From: Procambarus clarkii
Lineage: Eukaryota; Arthropoda; Malacostraca; Decapoda; Cambaridae
Length of the DNA stretch: 64,000 nt
Reading direction: 5' to 3'
Assembly: GCF_040958095.1 (NCBI RefSeq)
Contig: NC_091175.1
Coordinates: 21,288,003 to 21,352,002 of the forward strand
The position numbers and the translations under genes are program-made. This document shows positions 44,566-56,489 of the stretch, one piece after another; within the stretch, counting starts at the first letter, position 1; every line of letters starts with the position of its first letter. Below the pieces are notes generated by a model. It had not been told where the DNA came from, made no database searches, and worked only from the letters and a program-made list of their open reading frames with translations.

Positions 44566-45589
44566 GAGTCACAAGTACTTGAATAAACATTATTATTATT
44601 GCTTACGAGGAGTCACAATAACGTGGCTGAATGATTATTATTATTATTATTCAGGTAAATTACTGGATTGGGATCACTGTTAGGTTTGACACTACCAGTG
44701 TTTTTTCTAATGTCAGGTGGGCCGGATTCAGGAAGGTACTTACGAAGGTTTTTCCTCTTAGCTAAGAGCGAATTCCTTCTTAGCGCCTTCGTGGCGGCTA
44801 GGTCCGTATTCAAGTAGGTACCCTAAGTGGAAAAACCTTCGTAAGTTCATTCCGGGATTTAAGTGTGGTTTCGACCACTCGTAGCTTTACGTAAACTGGA
44901 TATAAGTCATTTTTTCTCTACTACATAACACTGGGATCGATTTATGATATTGGAACATGACCAAAATATTATAGCTGGTGAATCTAGTGAAGAGGAATCC
45001 TTCGTGTTAGTTATATATGCATTCTCTGCTTGAAACTTGAAGTAAATATGTGTTTGATGATAGTAGAATTACTTTTATAATAGCAAGATATTATACCAGT
45101 AGTTATTAAGTAAATAAACACTGGTGAACATGAAATATGAGAGAAGGTGATGAGCCCTGCCTGATGGGATCATTTACTATCACCAAATGCCCCTGTTCAC
45201 CTAGTAGTAAGAGTGTACCTTAGCTATACATACCCATTTCTAATTTATTTAGTTTGGTTTTATTTTGAAATTAAATCTGGGTGAGACATAAAATAAAAAT
45301 ATGCTGCACAAATGATGTTAGGTAAGGAGAAGGGTAAAAATGTCACAAACTTTATTCATTGAATACTTAAAGCTATAATTATGACTATATACTGTAGATT
45401 ATTAAAAAAGAGAGAGGGAAGTAGGGGTCCAAAACCTCTTCCTGTTATACAATTTGGGTGTGGAACAAGTAATTATCAAAAGAAGGCACCATGCCGGGAA
45501 GGCTATGTAGCAGTAAGGCAGTGAGGTGAGGCAGCTACTTATTTGAGAAATGCTTATTTTATTTACCTTATAAGCTGAGGCAACTTATT

Positions 45590-46132
45590 TTATTTGAGGA
45601 ATACTCAGCTGATTCCTCTACATTTAGCATGGAACAAATTTGTGTCCAAGACCTCTTCCTGTTACTCAATTTGGCTGTGTGTAACCAAACTAGAAGTGCT
45701 CTACAAATCAAGGGACCCAGAATGTGGAATGACCTCCCGAATCATGTCAAAGGCTGTACCTCTCTCAACCAGTTTAAGAGTTAAACCAAGTACTGCCTAA
45801 TTAACTCCATGTAACCTAACTTACCTCCTAAATGTCAACCCATGTCTTGCTATTTTTTAAACAACGCTGTTCACCAACATGTGCAATTGCTGAGTTATGC
45901 TATGCTAACCCCCCTTTTTGTATTTTTTATTCCTTCTTTCAACACAATTTATACCTAATCCCGATTACTAAGTTTTAGTCTGTGTTTTTTCCCCCACACC
46001 TTGCCCGAAATGCTATGAGTATTAGTGGCTTTAGGTATTGTATGTACTAGCTCTGTCTATAAATCCAACATTATGTTTGTAAATCAACTGTATGTACTTT
46101 TCCTGAATAAAATGTATTTATTATTTATTTTT
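45590..46132 (+). pseudogene. LINE 3' end in left arm (GILSKIRYY family)
   Basis: Translation gives ALQIKGPRMWNDLPNHVKGC and LNQFKS, then a 3' UTR with TGCCCGAAATGCTATGAGTA and a TATTTATTATTTATT tail. Confidence 0.75.
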
Positions 46133-47063
46133 TAATCAGTAAGTATTAAAAGAAGGCACCAAGCTGGGAAGGCTATGTAGCACCATTGTGTGTAACAATA
46201 AACCAAATTTTTTTTAACAAATAATGCACCTGTATGGTAAAACAAATCCTGTCAGCTGTAAAAATATTGATGCAGTTATTTAAATGAAAAATATAATGAA
46301 AGAAATATTACTGGTTTATTTTTATCCTATCTTTTTGTACTGTACAGTATATCCAAGGAAGTGAAAAATTGAGACATAATACACAATTTAATGAATGATT
46401 AGCATGGATTAGCAGTTCAAAAGAAATATGACTTGTATTACATATCAACATGAGATCTTAATGATCCATGGTCAACATGATTTAATAAGGATAATACAGT
46501 ACTGTATTTGTAATAATACAAACTATAATTTAAAATCTTTATTACTGATTTTTTTTATTAAGAAGATTAGGTATACACAGCAATGTGCTGCTACCCTATT
46601 CTATATGGAATATTACACAGTGTAGATAAAAAACTAGCTATAAGTTTATCTAATACTCCCATCTCACAGGATGGTTAGACATACTGTACATGGAATCAAT
46701 TTAGAAAATACCAGCCTCAATACAAAAAACAAATCAACTCTGACTAAACAACTCTAAGCAATTTTCACAAGAGGTAAGCACTGAATCATGGAAACATTAT
46801 ATTATAATTACTCTTACCAGTTTCTACAAAACTCCTCTCAAACAATGTATTTTTAAACATGTTTAGGTATACACAGCAATGTGCTGCTTCCATATTCTGT
46901 CTAAAGGACCACACAGTGTAGATCAAAAACCAGCTACAAGCTCACCTCACAGGATGGCCAGTCATACATGGAATTAGGAGAGAACAAAATACTTAATGCT
47001 GATCTATTAGCCTCCACTGGCAAAATCTGGGTGCAGCACAAGAATATCTTACAATATTCCTGA

Positions 47064-47333
47064 GTGTATGAAGTAATTACAGAGCTCAAAATACCTCATA
47101 CCATTTGGTATGAAGTCACTGATAACAGGACAATCACAGATATAGTGTTGGAGAGTATGTTCTCTCAAGTAGGACTGAAAACAGATGTTTTTTCCACCAA
47201 GAGGGCTATAAACCCATGGAACCGCCTACCCGCTGAAGCCGTAAATGCCAAATTCCAGCTAAAAAATGTAATTAAGACAATTGGCGGGCCCTTCAACAAG
47301 CCGCCGGCTTTCTGTCCTCTTCGAGGTCACTAG
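47064..47333 (+). pseudogene. LINE RT C-terminal fragment, left arm
   Basis: An 89-codon frame with INPWNRLPAEAVNAKFQLKN, the end-of-RT motif of CR1-like LINEs, and a following GGPFNKPP...PLRGH. The same tail (GTTAGTGGCCCTTGGGTAAA) appears after the LINE at 53400-54060. It is mirrored at 48244-48513 with one Val/Ile difference. Confidence 0.65.
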
Positions 47334-48243
47334 ATAGTTAGTGGCCCTTGGGTAAATTCAGTAAATATATACAATAATTGTCAGCGCATCTTCCGAGCAA
47401 CAAGGACAGCTACACAGTATCTCTTAGAATTACGTAGGTAAACAACAAATGTAACATATTTGTTTACTACAATGTCGGTGCTGGCTGTAGAAGTTGAAAA
47501 AACATTGTTTTACTTCGAAATATACTAATTTTATAAGAAAATTCGACGTAAATAGGAGGCAGTAGAGCTGCGATAAGCCAGCGCTAAATCTTCAATATGA
47601 AGAATGTTGCTGCTCTCTGATTGGCCAAACGAAACACAGTAGTGACCTCTATCGGCACGCAGGTGAACCAACAATTTTTCTTCCTAAGTATACCTTATTG
47701 AATAGCACCTAAGCATCTTCTTAGGGCGCACTTAGGAACCTTCGTAGCAAACCCACTTACGAAGAAATACACAGAGCTTCCTGGACCTAGATTCAGGAAG
47801 CTCTGTGTATTTCTTCGTAAGTGGGTTTGCTACGAAGGTTCCTAAGTGCGCCCTAAGAAGATGCTTAGGTGCTATTCAATAAGGTATACTTAGGAAGAAA
47901 AATTGTTGGTTCACCTGCGTGCCGATAGAGGTCACTACTGTGTTTCGTTTGGCCAATCAGAGAGCAGCAACATTCTTCATATTGAAGATTTAGCGCTGGC
48001 TTATCGCAGCTCTACTGCCTCCTATTTACGTCGAATTTTCTTATAAAATTAGTATATTTCGAAGTAAAACAATGTTTTTTCAACTTCTACAGCCAGCACC
48101 GACATTGTAGTAAACAAATATGTTACATTTGTTGTTTACCTACGTAATTCTAAGAGATACTGTGTAGCTGTCCTTGTTGCTCGGAAGATGCGCTGACAAT
48201 TATTGTATATATTTACTGAATTTACCCAAGGGCCACTAACTAT

Positions 48244-48513
48244 CTAGTGACCTCGAAGAGGACAGAAAGCCGGCGGCTTGTTGAAGGGCCCGCCAATTGT
48301 CTTAATTATATTTTTTAGCTGGAATTTGGCATTTACGGCTTCAGCGGGTAGGCGGTTCCATGGGTTTATAGCCCTCTTGGTGGAAAAAACATCTGTTTTT
48401 AGTCCTACTTGAGAGAACATACTCTCCAACACTATATCTGTGATTGTCCTGTTATCAGTGACTTCATACCAAATGGTATGAGGTATTTTGAGCTCTGTAA
48501 TTACTTCATACAC
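48244..48513 (-). pseudogene. LINE RT C-terminal fragment, right arm
   Basis: Mirror of the fragment at 47064-47333; Ile replaces Val in the QLKN-IKTIGG stretch. Confidence 0.65.
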
Positions 48514-49444
48514 TCAGGAATATTGGAAGATATTCTTGTGCTGCACCCAGATTTTGCCAGTGGAGGCTAATAGATCAGCATTAAGTATTTTGTTCTCTCC
48601 TAATTCCATGTATGACTGGCCATCCTGTGAGGTGAGCTTGTAGCTGGTTTTTGATCTACACTGTGTGGTCCTTTAGACAGAATAGGGAAGCAGCACATTG
48701 CTGTGTATACCTAAACATGTTTAAAAATACATTGTTTGAGAGGAGTTTTGTAGAAACTGGTAAGAGTAATTATAATATAATGTTTCCATGATTCAGTGCT
48801 TACCTCTTGTGAAAATTGCTTAGAGTTGTTTAGTCAGAGTTGATTTGTTTTTTGTATTGAGGCTGGTATTTTCTAAATTGATTCCATGTACAGTATGTCT
48901 AACCATCCTGTGAGATGGGAGTATTAGATAAACTTATAGCTAGTTTTTTATCTACACTGTGTAATATTCCATATAGAATAGGGTAGCAGCACATTGCTGT
49001 GTATACCTAATCTTCTTAATAAAAAAAATCAGTAATAAAGATTTTAAATTATAGTTTGTATTATTACAAATACAGTACTGTATTATCCTTATTAAATCAT
49101 GTTGACCATGGATCATTAAGATCTCATGTTGATATGTAATACAAGTCATATTTCTTTTGAACTGCTAATCCATGCTAATCATTCATTAAATTGTGTATTA
49201 TGTCTCAATTTTTCACTTCCTTGGATATACTGTACAGTACAAAAAGATAGGATAAAAATAAACCAGTAATATTTCTTTCATTATATTTTTCATTTAAATA
49301 ACTGCATCAATATTTTTACAGCTGACAGGATTTGTTTTACCATACAGGTGCATTATTTGTTAAAAAAAATTTGGTTTATTGTTACACACAATGGTGCTAC
49401 ATAGCCTTCCCAGCTTGGTGCCTTCTTTTAATACTTACTGATTA

Positions 49445-49987
49445 AAAAATAAATAATAAATACATTTTATTCAGGAAAAGTACATACAGTTGATTTACAA
49501 ACATAATGTTGGATTTATAGACAGAGCTAGTACATACAATACCTAAAGCCACTAATACTCATAGCATTTCGGGCAAGGTGTGGGGGAAAAAACACAGACT
49601 AAAACTTAGTAATCGTAATTAGGTATAAATTGTGTTGAAAGAAGGAATAAAAAATACAAAAAGGGGGGTTAGCAAAGCATAACTCAGCAATTGCACATGT
49701 TGGTGAACAGCGTTGTTTAAAAAATAGCAAGACATGGGTTGACATTTAGGAGGTAAGTTAGGTTACATGGAGTTAATTAGGCAGTACTTGGTTTAACTCT
49801 TAAACTGGTTGAGAGAGGTACAGCCTTTGACATGATTCGGGAGGTCATTCCACATTCTGGGTCCCTTGATTTGTAGAGCACTTCTAGTTTGGTTACACAC
49901 AGCCAAATTGAGTAACAGGAAGAGGTCTTGGACACAAATTTGTTCCATGCTAAATGTAGAGGAATCAGCTGAGTATTCCTCAAATAA
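49445..49987 (-). pseudogene. LINE 3' end in right arm (GILSKIRYY family)
   Basis: Mirror of 45590-46132, including the same truncated C-terminal coding end and tail. Confidence 0.75.
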
Positions 49988-51261
49988 AATAAGTTGCCTC
50001 AGCTTATAAGGTAAATAAAATAAGCATTTCTCAAATAAGTAGCTGCCTCACCTCACTGCCTTACTGCTACATAGCCTTCCCAGCATGGTGCCTTCTTTTG
50101 ATAATTACTTGTTCCACACCCAAATTGTATAACAGGAAGAGGTTTTGGACCCCTACTTCCCTCTCTCTTTTTTAATAATCTACAGTATATAGTCATAATT
50201 ATAGCTTTAAGTATTCAATGAATAAAGTTTGTGACATTTTTACCCTTCTCCTTACCTAACATCATTTGTGCAGCATATTTTTATTTTATGTCTCACCCAG
50301 ATTTAATTTCAAAATAAAACCAAACTAAATAAATTAGAAATGGGTATGTATAGCTAAGGTACACCCTTACTACTAGGTGAACAGGGGCATTTGGTGATAG
50401 TAAATGATCCCATCAGGCAGGGCTCATCACCTTCTCTCATATTTCATGTTCACCAGTGTTTATTTACTTAATAACTACTGGTATAATATCTTGCTATTAT
50501 AAAAGTAATTCTACTATCATCAAACACATATTTACTTCAAGTTTCAAGCAGAGAATGCATATATAACTAACACGAAGGATTCCTCTTCACTAGATTCACC
50601 AGCTATAATATTTTGGTCATGTTCCAATATCATAAATCGATCCCAGTGTTATGTAGTAGAGAAAAAATGACTTATATCCAGTTTACGTAAAGCTACGAGT
50701 GGTCGAAACCACACTTAAATCCCGGAATGAACTTACGAAGGTTTTTCCACTTAGGGTACCTACTTGAATACGGACCTAGCCGCCACGAAGGCGCTAAGAA
50801 GGAATTCGCTCTTAGCTAAGAGGAAAAACCTTCGTAAGTACCTTCCTGAATCCGGAATCTAGGTCCTTGTTCTTAAATCCTCATTGTTTTTTGGAACTCT
50901 TTCAATGGTTATATGGTTCGTAAGGTGGCACTGAGGTGGTTGTTAAGTCTCTTGTTTATATTGGGAGTAGTTCCCAATTAGCCTCTTCAATGATCTGAGA
51001 AATACCTTTGATAATGTAAACCAGAACTCTTACTTAAACTTCATCAATATGGAATCAGAGACCTTTCTCTGAACTATACAGTATTAGATCTTTATGATGG
51101 ACATCAATATGTAGCCATCAATGACAACCTCCCCCACTCTATCATTAACCATAGAAGTGCCACAGGGCAGCATCTTTGAATTTCTCATTTATTATACACA
51201 TCAATGATTTGCCAAATGTCTAACATTCTTAAATCTATACTGTACTATTTGCTGACGATAC

Positions 51262-51545
51262 TACCGCCCACAAGATGGGTATGGGGTAATAAATGAATTA
51301 AACTGAAAACCGAGCTCTCCACATATGTCAGTTGCTTAATTTAGAAACTGTACTTGTAGTCGATCTTGAACCCATTGATGATGTGACGACTTGTACTGAA
51401 TTTTGTAACTAGTTCGTCAAGATTGTAACTTGTTTAGCTAAATGAATTGTGGGGTTCAGTCCCTGAGCCCATTGTGTGCCTCTGTAACCCTTTCCACTAC
51501 CGCCCACAAGATGGGTATGGGGTGCATAATAAATGAACTAAACTA
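51262..51545 (+). repeat. Two single copies of the 27.4-kb minisatellite motif in native context
   Basis: CTACCGCCCACAAGATGGGT followed by ATGGGGT and ATAAATGAA(T/C)TAAAC at about 51262 and 51496. They show the dispersed repeat from which the 27410-27950 array arose. A weaker copy is at 56485. Confidence 0.7.
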
Positions 51546-51689
51546 CTACCTTCATCTATTCAGACCTAAACCCACACACTAAATAATATTGCAAATAAAG
51601 AATTAACTAAGTCAACTCATGGATGTCAACCAACAAACTCACTAAACATAATAGACCTACTACATTTTACAGTATTTGCAAGTAAATCA

Positions 51690-52960
51690 TCAAACGAAAT
51701 TCACCTTCAGACAAACAATGTTAACATTAGCATTACAAATTATTTAAAAGTTCTTTGGTCTATACAGTACACAGAAAAGAGTAAACCTCAGCACCCATAC
51801 ACAAGACAGCACAAAAAAAAAGTATAAGAAACTGTTGGGATACTCTCTAAAATCAGATATGGTACCCCACTGTGTCCTCCTTTCACTGTAAATATAAATA
51901 AATAAATAAATACATTTATTTAGGCAAAATTACATACATTCATACAAATTGAGTTACAAGCAGACTGTTGGATTTCCAGATAGAGCTAGTATATGCTATA
52001 CTGTACTACTAAATATATCCTTATCTAACATACTGTATCTGTGTATAGGGTTCAACCACTGCAAATTATCTCAAGCCCATCACCACCCAGCAAAAAAATA
52101 TCAGAACTATAACAAACTCTTCAGACAACACAGTCCCTGTTTAAATCCCTAAACATGCTGAACACAAACATACTCACACAATCTCTTGTGCTATTTATAT
52201 TGTACAAAACCTTGTTCTAAAATGCTATTCCTGATCTAAAAACCGATTGATTGATAAAGATTAAGCCACCTAAAAGGTGACACGGGCATTAATAGCCTGT
52301 GAGTGGAGGATCTAAAACTCTTCCTTGATAGATTTAATAGAACCTGTGAAACACCACAGCAGGAATAAATATCAGATATCCCTAGTCAGACATTCCATGT
52401 GCAAACACACTATGCAAATAAAAGAACACAGTCTATAGAACTCACTCCATAATGAATTAACAAATTGTCCAACTTATGCTTTATTCAAGGGCAAAACCAG
52501 AAAGTATCACATTAAATTCTCAATTTCCTTCCTTGTGCTACCCTCTCACCCAATTTAGTACTCTAGACATTCAACTTTACCAGTACAGTGTATAACCAAT
52601 ACAGTACTATCAATTTATTTTATAGTTAATAATAATAATTTATTTGCAAGAAGGTACACGGGTCTCCATAATTTTGGTATTTTTATATTCAAAGCCACTA
52701 ACACGCATAGATTAAGGACCTGCCGAAATGCTAACATGTACTAAGAGAATTAAGATACATTGTAGCAGAATTTGAGTTAGGCATAATAACTACTAGATAT
52801 TATCTAAACTCAGATTCTGCTACAATACAATGTATCTTAATTCTCTTACTTCTTGTTAGATTAAGAACCTGCCCAAAACATTATACATGTTAGTGGTTTT
52901 GCAAGAATGTAAGAACACCAACTTTATGTATTCTCACAGCCCAATGTACCTTGTATATAA
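51690..52960 (+). pseudogene. LINE C-terminal region and 3' UTR with nested insertions
   Basis: ETVGILSKIRYGTP (51830), then a minus-oriented 3' end of the same family (51895-52020) inserted, then HHHPAKKYQNY-type remnants, a SINE tail at 52250-52310, and further C-terminal remnants. At 52640-52745 (minus) and 52855-52960 (plus) lie two 3' UTR copies facing each other (GGACCTGCCGAAATGC / GAACCTGCCCAAAACA). Confidence 0.7.
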
Positions 52961-53089
52961 TAAATAAAAATTGCAGCCATTTTACACAAGATTTTTAATT
53001 GCTCATTCTATTTTGGGAGAACAGTTGACATTTGTCCTCGGGGTTTATTCTGAATATATTTGCAGGGAGTAGGGTTGTGGAGGATCCCT

Positions 53090-53250
53090 CAGTGTGGCAA
53101 AAGGCATGAGTAGGGAAGTGGAGTACACCTGCCAGGAGGGAGGGAGGCAGGGATGAGGAGCACACCTGCCAGGAGGGAGGGAGGGAGGCAAGGATGAGGA
53201 GCACACCTGCCAGGAGGGAGGGAGGGAGGGAGGCAGGGACAAGTGTTCCC
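53090..53250. repeat. ~45-bp tandem repeat, 3 copies, GGGA-rich
   Basis: GAGCACACCTGCCAGGAGGG followed by AGGGAGGCARGGA repeats with a variable number of GGGA units. Confidence 0.85.
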
Positions 53251-53399
53251 TGCCAATGCATAGCTTTGACGTTTTACATTCTTGCAAAGCTCACATAACA
53301 GTTGGTCTAGAGCACATCCTGGAATCTTCCTCAAATACCAGTTGACCTAGTTTTGGGAAGTTACTGCAAATACTGTAGCTAAAACTATTACATCAACAT

Positions 53400-54060
53400 T
53401 ACCTTGCAGTAGATTAATGAAAAAAAAAGTACCTTGGAGTCAACATCCACCAATCACTGAAAGTCACACAAGTGGGAGTGGCAGTAAAAATGCTAACCAA
53501 ACCCTAGGAATACTCGAGCATACCTTAACTTTAAGGTGGTAGTCATTCAAGTGCATAAGTCCCTGGTGCACTGGCACCTGGACTATTGCATACAGACATG
53601 GAGACCATCTTCTTTAAGACAGCTTCATTAGAGAAAGTTCAACACCAGGCAACAAAAAATTCCAGAACCAAGTCAACTCTCATACCAGGACAGGTTGAGA
53701 GCTATAGGGCTAACACTACAAAAACATGATGGGGCTGATCTCATCAAAACATTCAAAATACTGTACTGTACCGAATACTTTGGAGGATGTTCATCCGGAC
53801 AAGTATTTCATAAGATCAGATGTAACGCAGACAAGGTGTAATGGTTTCATGGGCAAGCCATGGTGTGGGACTGAAAACAGGAGATGCTTTTTCACTTATA
53901 GGGTATTGCCTACCTGCCAAAGCTGTAAATGCCAAAACTCTGCAGTTTTAAAATCCAGTTTGAAAAAATCAGGATAAATGGGGGACTTGACAAGCCACCA
54001 GCTTCCTGTCCTCAATGAGGCTACTAGAGTTAGTGGCCCTTGGGTAAATTCAGGTAATTG
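53400..54060 (+). pseudogene. LINE RT C-terminal region, decayed
   Basis: KYLGVNIHQSLKVT, ALAPGLLHTDMETIFF-type remnant, LEKVQHQATKNSR and IGYCLPAKAVNAKTLQF, followed by the GTTAGTGGCCCTTGGGTAAA tail. Same family as 47064-47333. Confidence 0.7.
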
Positions 54061-54084
54061 CATTCAACTAAGACAAACGCGGAC

Positions 54085-54200
54085 AAAGCCAGTCCCCGTG
54101 GCACATTAGTAAGGCACTCGCCCAGCGCTTTGCAAGCGCTTTGGCCTGGGTTCGTATCCTGGCTGGGGAGGATTGACTGGGCGCCAATCTAACTATAGCT
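54085..54200 (+). mobile_element. tRNA-derived SINE head
   Basis: GTCCCCGTGGCACATTAGTA (A-box region), TTTGCAAGCGCTTTGG and CTGGGTTCGTATCCTGGC (B box). Distinct from the SINE family at 19612. A LINE-type 3' end (TACCTTCTTGCAAATAAA) follows at 54340-54415. Confidence 0.6.
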
Positions 54201-54714
54201 TTTGTTCACCCGGTGGTGAATGAGTACCTTGTTAAGCAGGAGAGAGCTGGCAAGTTAGCCAAAGAATCCAACTTTAGAGCAATAGTACACCAAGAACTTC
54301 TTCAAAACTTTATAGGTCTGAGGCAAGGTGAAAGCTACATTAGCATTTCCATTTAGTCTTATGTAATCTCACCAACCTATTGTACCTTCTTGCAAATAAA
54401 AAATTATTATATTGCTTATACAAGAAGTCACACATCTATGGCTAGGATCATCAATAAAGTCAGCAGTCTCCTTATGTCAGCACAGTACTGCTTAGCTTAG
54501 ACAGTCTCTGGGAATTTGCATTACCTGCCAACAAACTTTACCAAATGTAAATCAACAAAATTATATGCTCACCCTCCATCACCATGTGATGGAGTGCAAA
54601 AAAATGCACAAATTTATAGACCTCTAACAAATGTTCAAGGAATGTAAATATTTAATTCAAAGTGATCTACTACCAGAAATTTTAGCCAAATTAAATTAAT
54701 GATCAAGTGTCTGT

Positions 54715-54888
54715 TGGGGGACAGGCAGCCAAAGTGTATTCATAAATGTTTGGCTCATATAGAGGTCCTCCCCCTTCCCATGGTTGAATTACTGACCCCA
54801 CCTAGGATGCAACCCCACAATAAGCCGACTCACTCCTGGGTACCTACTTACTGCTAGGTGAACAGAGGCATTAGGTGACAAGAAATAT
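54715..54888 (-). mobile_element. tRNA-derived SINE copy, interrupted by LTR
   Basis: GGGGGACAGGCAGCC, GATGCAACCCCACAATAAGC, CTCCTGGGTACCTACTTACT and GGCATTAGGTGACAAG. It stops at the solo LTR that follows. Confidence 0.7.
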
Positions 54889-54892
54889 CCCC

Positions 54893-55418
54893 TGTAATGT
54901 ACGATTATGTTACGTTGCTGGGTAGATTAATGCACAGTGTTTGGCAAGTCATATTTATTTAGCAGTACAGGTATTTATTATAGTAGTCGGTGGCATTGTC
55001 GTTGACGTTCAGACTTAGCTTGGAGCAGAGCAGAGCCGAGTGAGGCCGGAGTCGCAGAGCTCTATGCGGGAGAGCGTGGAGGCTCAATGGGGAATTGTGA
55101 GTGTCTGAACTCGGGGAGTGAGCGTTGTAGCTCTATCCGGTCATAGTCTGCCGTCTGTTCTGTGTTGAAGCTGTAGCGTCTTTGGGTCGATTAGAATTGC
55201 CTACGCCAAGTGGTACATTCTTGACTGGAAATTGTATTGTCAACTATTCGCAATTCGCTTGCTTATATTCGGTGACTACACCTCGGCTTCCTCCAACCAG
55301 GATGGAAAGAATGTTACCTGTAAATAGGGATAGGATTATAGTTTGTGTAGTTAGTGCTAATTAGTTATGCCATTAAGATAATGAGACACTAGTGAGTATA
55401 TTGTTTGTACTTGCTACA
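54893..55418. mobile_element. Probable solo LTR (526 bp)
   Basis: Begins TGTAATG and ends TTGCTACA, giving TGTA/TACA termini, and is flanked by CCCC on both sides (54889-54892 and 55419-55422), a 4-bp target duplication typical of Gypsy-type insertions. It interrupts a SINE. No internal coding region. The duplication is a homopolymer, so the evidence is moderate. Confidence 0.5.
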
Positions 55419-55689
55419 CCCCATTTGGTATTTGCAGGTAGTAAATATCACTAACCTCTCCACTGCTGCCTACTGGATGGGGATTGGTGTACATGATAGG
55501 CAAATAAAAATTATAGATCTAGTAGAGCCAAGGTCTACTTGGCTCAAGTGATTGTACTTTTAATTCTCGCACCCAAACTAATATACTGTACATCAAACCA
55601 AGTTGCTTATCAAGACTAATGTGCTTAGTTAAATGAATTGCAGGCTACAGTCCGAGCCTACAGTATTATGTGCCTCTAACATTCCCACT

Positions 55690-56485
55690 ATTGCCTACAC
55701 AGAATACTCGTTCCTCTCAATGTTTGCCGATGAAAAAAATTATGAGATTAAAACAGAGAAAGACAGTACGAGGCTACAGGATGACCTAGACAAACCGATG
55801 AATGGTCCAGCAAATGGCAACTAAAGTTTAACCCAAAAAATGTAAGGTAATGAAACTAAGTGGAGGAAATAGGAGGCCAGACACTGGATACCAAATGGGA
55901 GATGAAATTCTTCACGAAACCGAGAAAGATCTAGTTGATATCACGCCAAACCTGTCTCCTGAAACCCACATCAAAAGAATAATATCGGTGGAGTATGGGA
56001 GGCTGGTTATCAGAACTGCCTTCAGAAACCTGTGTAAGGAATGCTTCAGAAACTTTTATACTAACTATGTAAGGCCAATCCTAGAATATGCAGCCCCAGT
56101 ATGGAGCCCGTACGTTATCAAGCACAAGACGAAACTGGAAAAAATTCAGAGGTATGCCACTACACTAATACCAGAATTAAGAGGCACGAGTTACAAGGGG
56201 AAAGGCCGAGTGAACTGCACCTCATGTAGGTGGAAGATAGAGCTTGGGGAGATATGATCACCACATACAAGATTCTCAGGGGAACTGACATTAGAAAGAA
56301 CTTTCAGTATCAGTAGTTAGTAAATGGAATGCACTAGGAAGTGATGTGATGTAGGCTGACTCAATAGTTTCAAAATGTAGATATGGAGCTCAAAAAGTTC
56401 AGGAATCTACACCAGTAGATTGAGGGCCGAGAGGCAGGACCAAAGAGCCATAGCTCAACCCCAGCAAGTACATCTATGCGAGTAC
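55690..56485 (+). pseudogene. CR1-like LINE, 5'-truncated, with diagnostic tail
   Basis: YSFLSMFADEKNYE shows the RT catalytic box altered to FADE. Then GGNRRPDTGYQMGDE, ITPNLSPETHIKRI and NYVRPILEYAAPVWSP (55850-56257). The 3' end carries the GAGGCAGGACCAAAGAGCC tail. Family of 17941-19326 and 19912-21402. Confidence 0.8.
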
Positions 56486-56489
56486 AGGA

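Larger units (their letters stand above)
44722..50855. repeat. 6.1 kb near-perfect palindrome
   Basis: Arms 44722-47783 and 47794-50855 are reverse complements around a 10-bp centre. Paired landmarks always sum to 95577 (for example 47064+48513, 45594+49983), so there is no net indel over 3.06 kb. Substitutions are present, about ten noticed, for example near 45205/50370, 45970/49606 and 47275/48303. Both outer ends carry a small foldback (CTTACGAAGG / CCTTCGTAAG), and the centre carries a related CTTCGTAA sequence. Contents: LINE fragments and AT-rich spacer; no transposase. An assembly fold-back must be excluded. Confidence 0.9.

Noticed and set aside
44722-50855. Large DNA transposon with 3 kb terminal inverted repeats
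   Set aside because: No transposase or internal region; only 10 bp separate the arms, so a palindrome is the better description.
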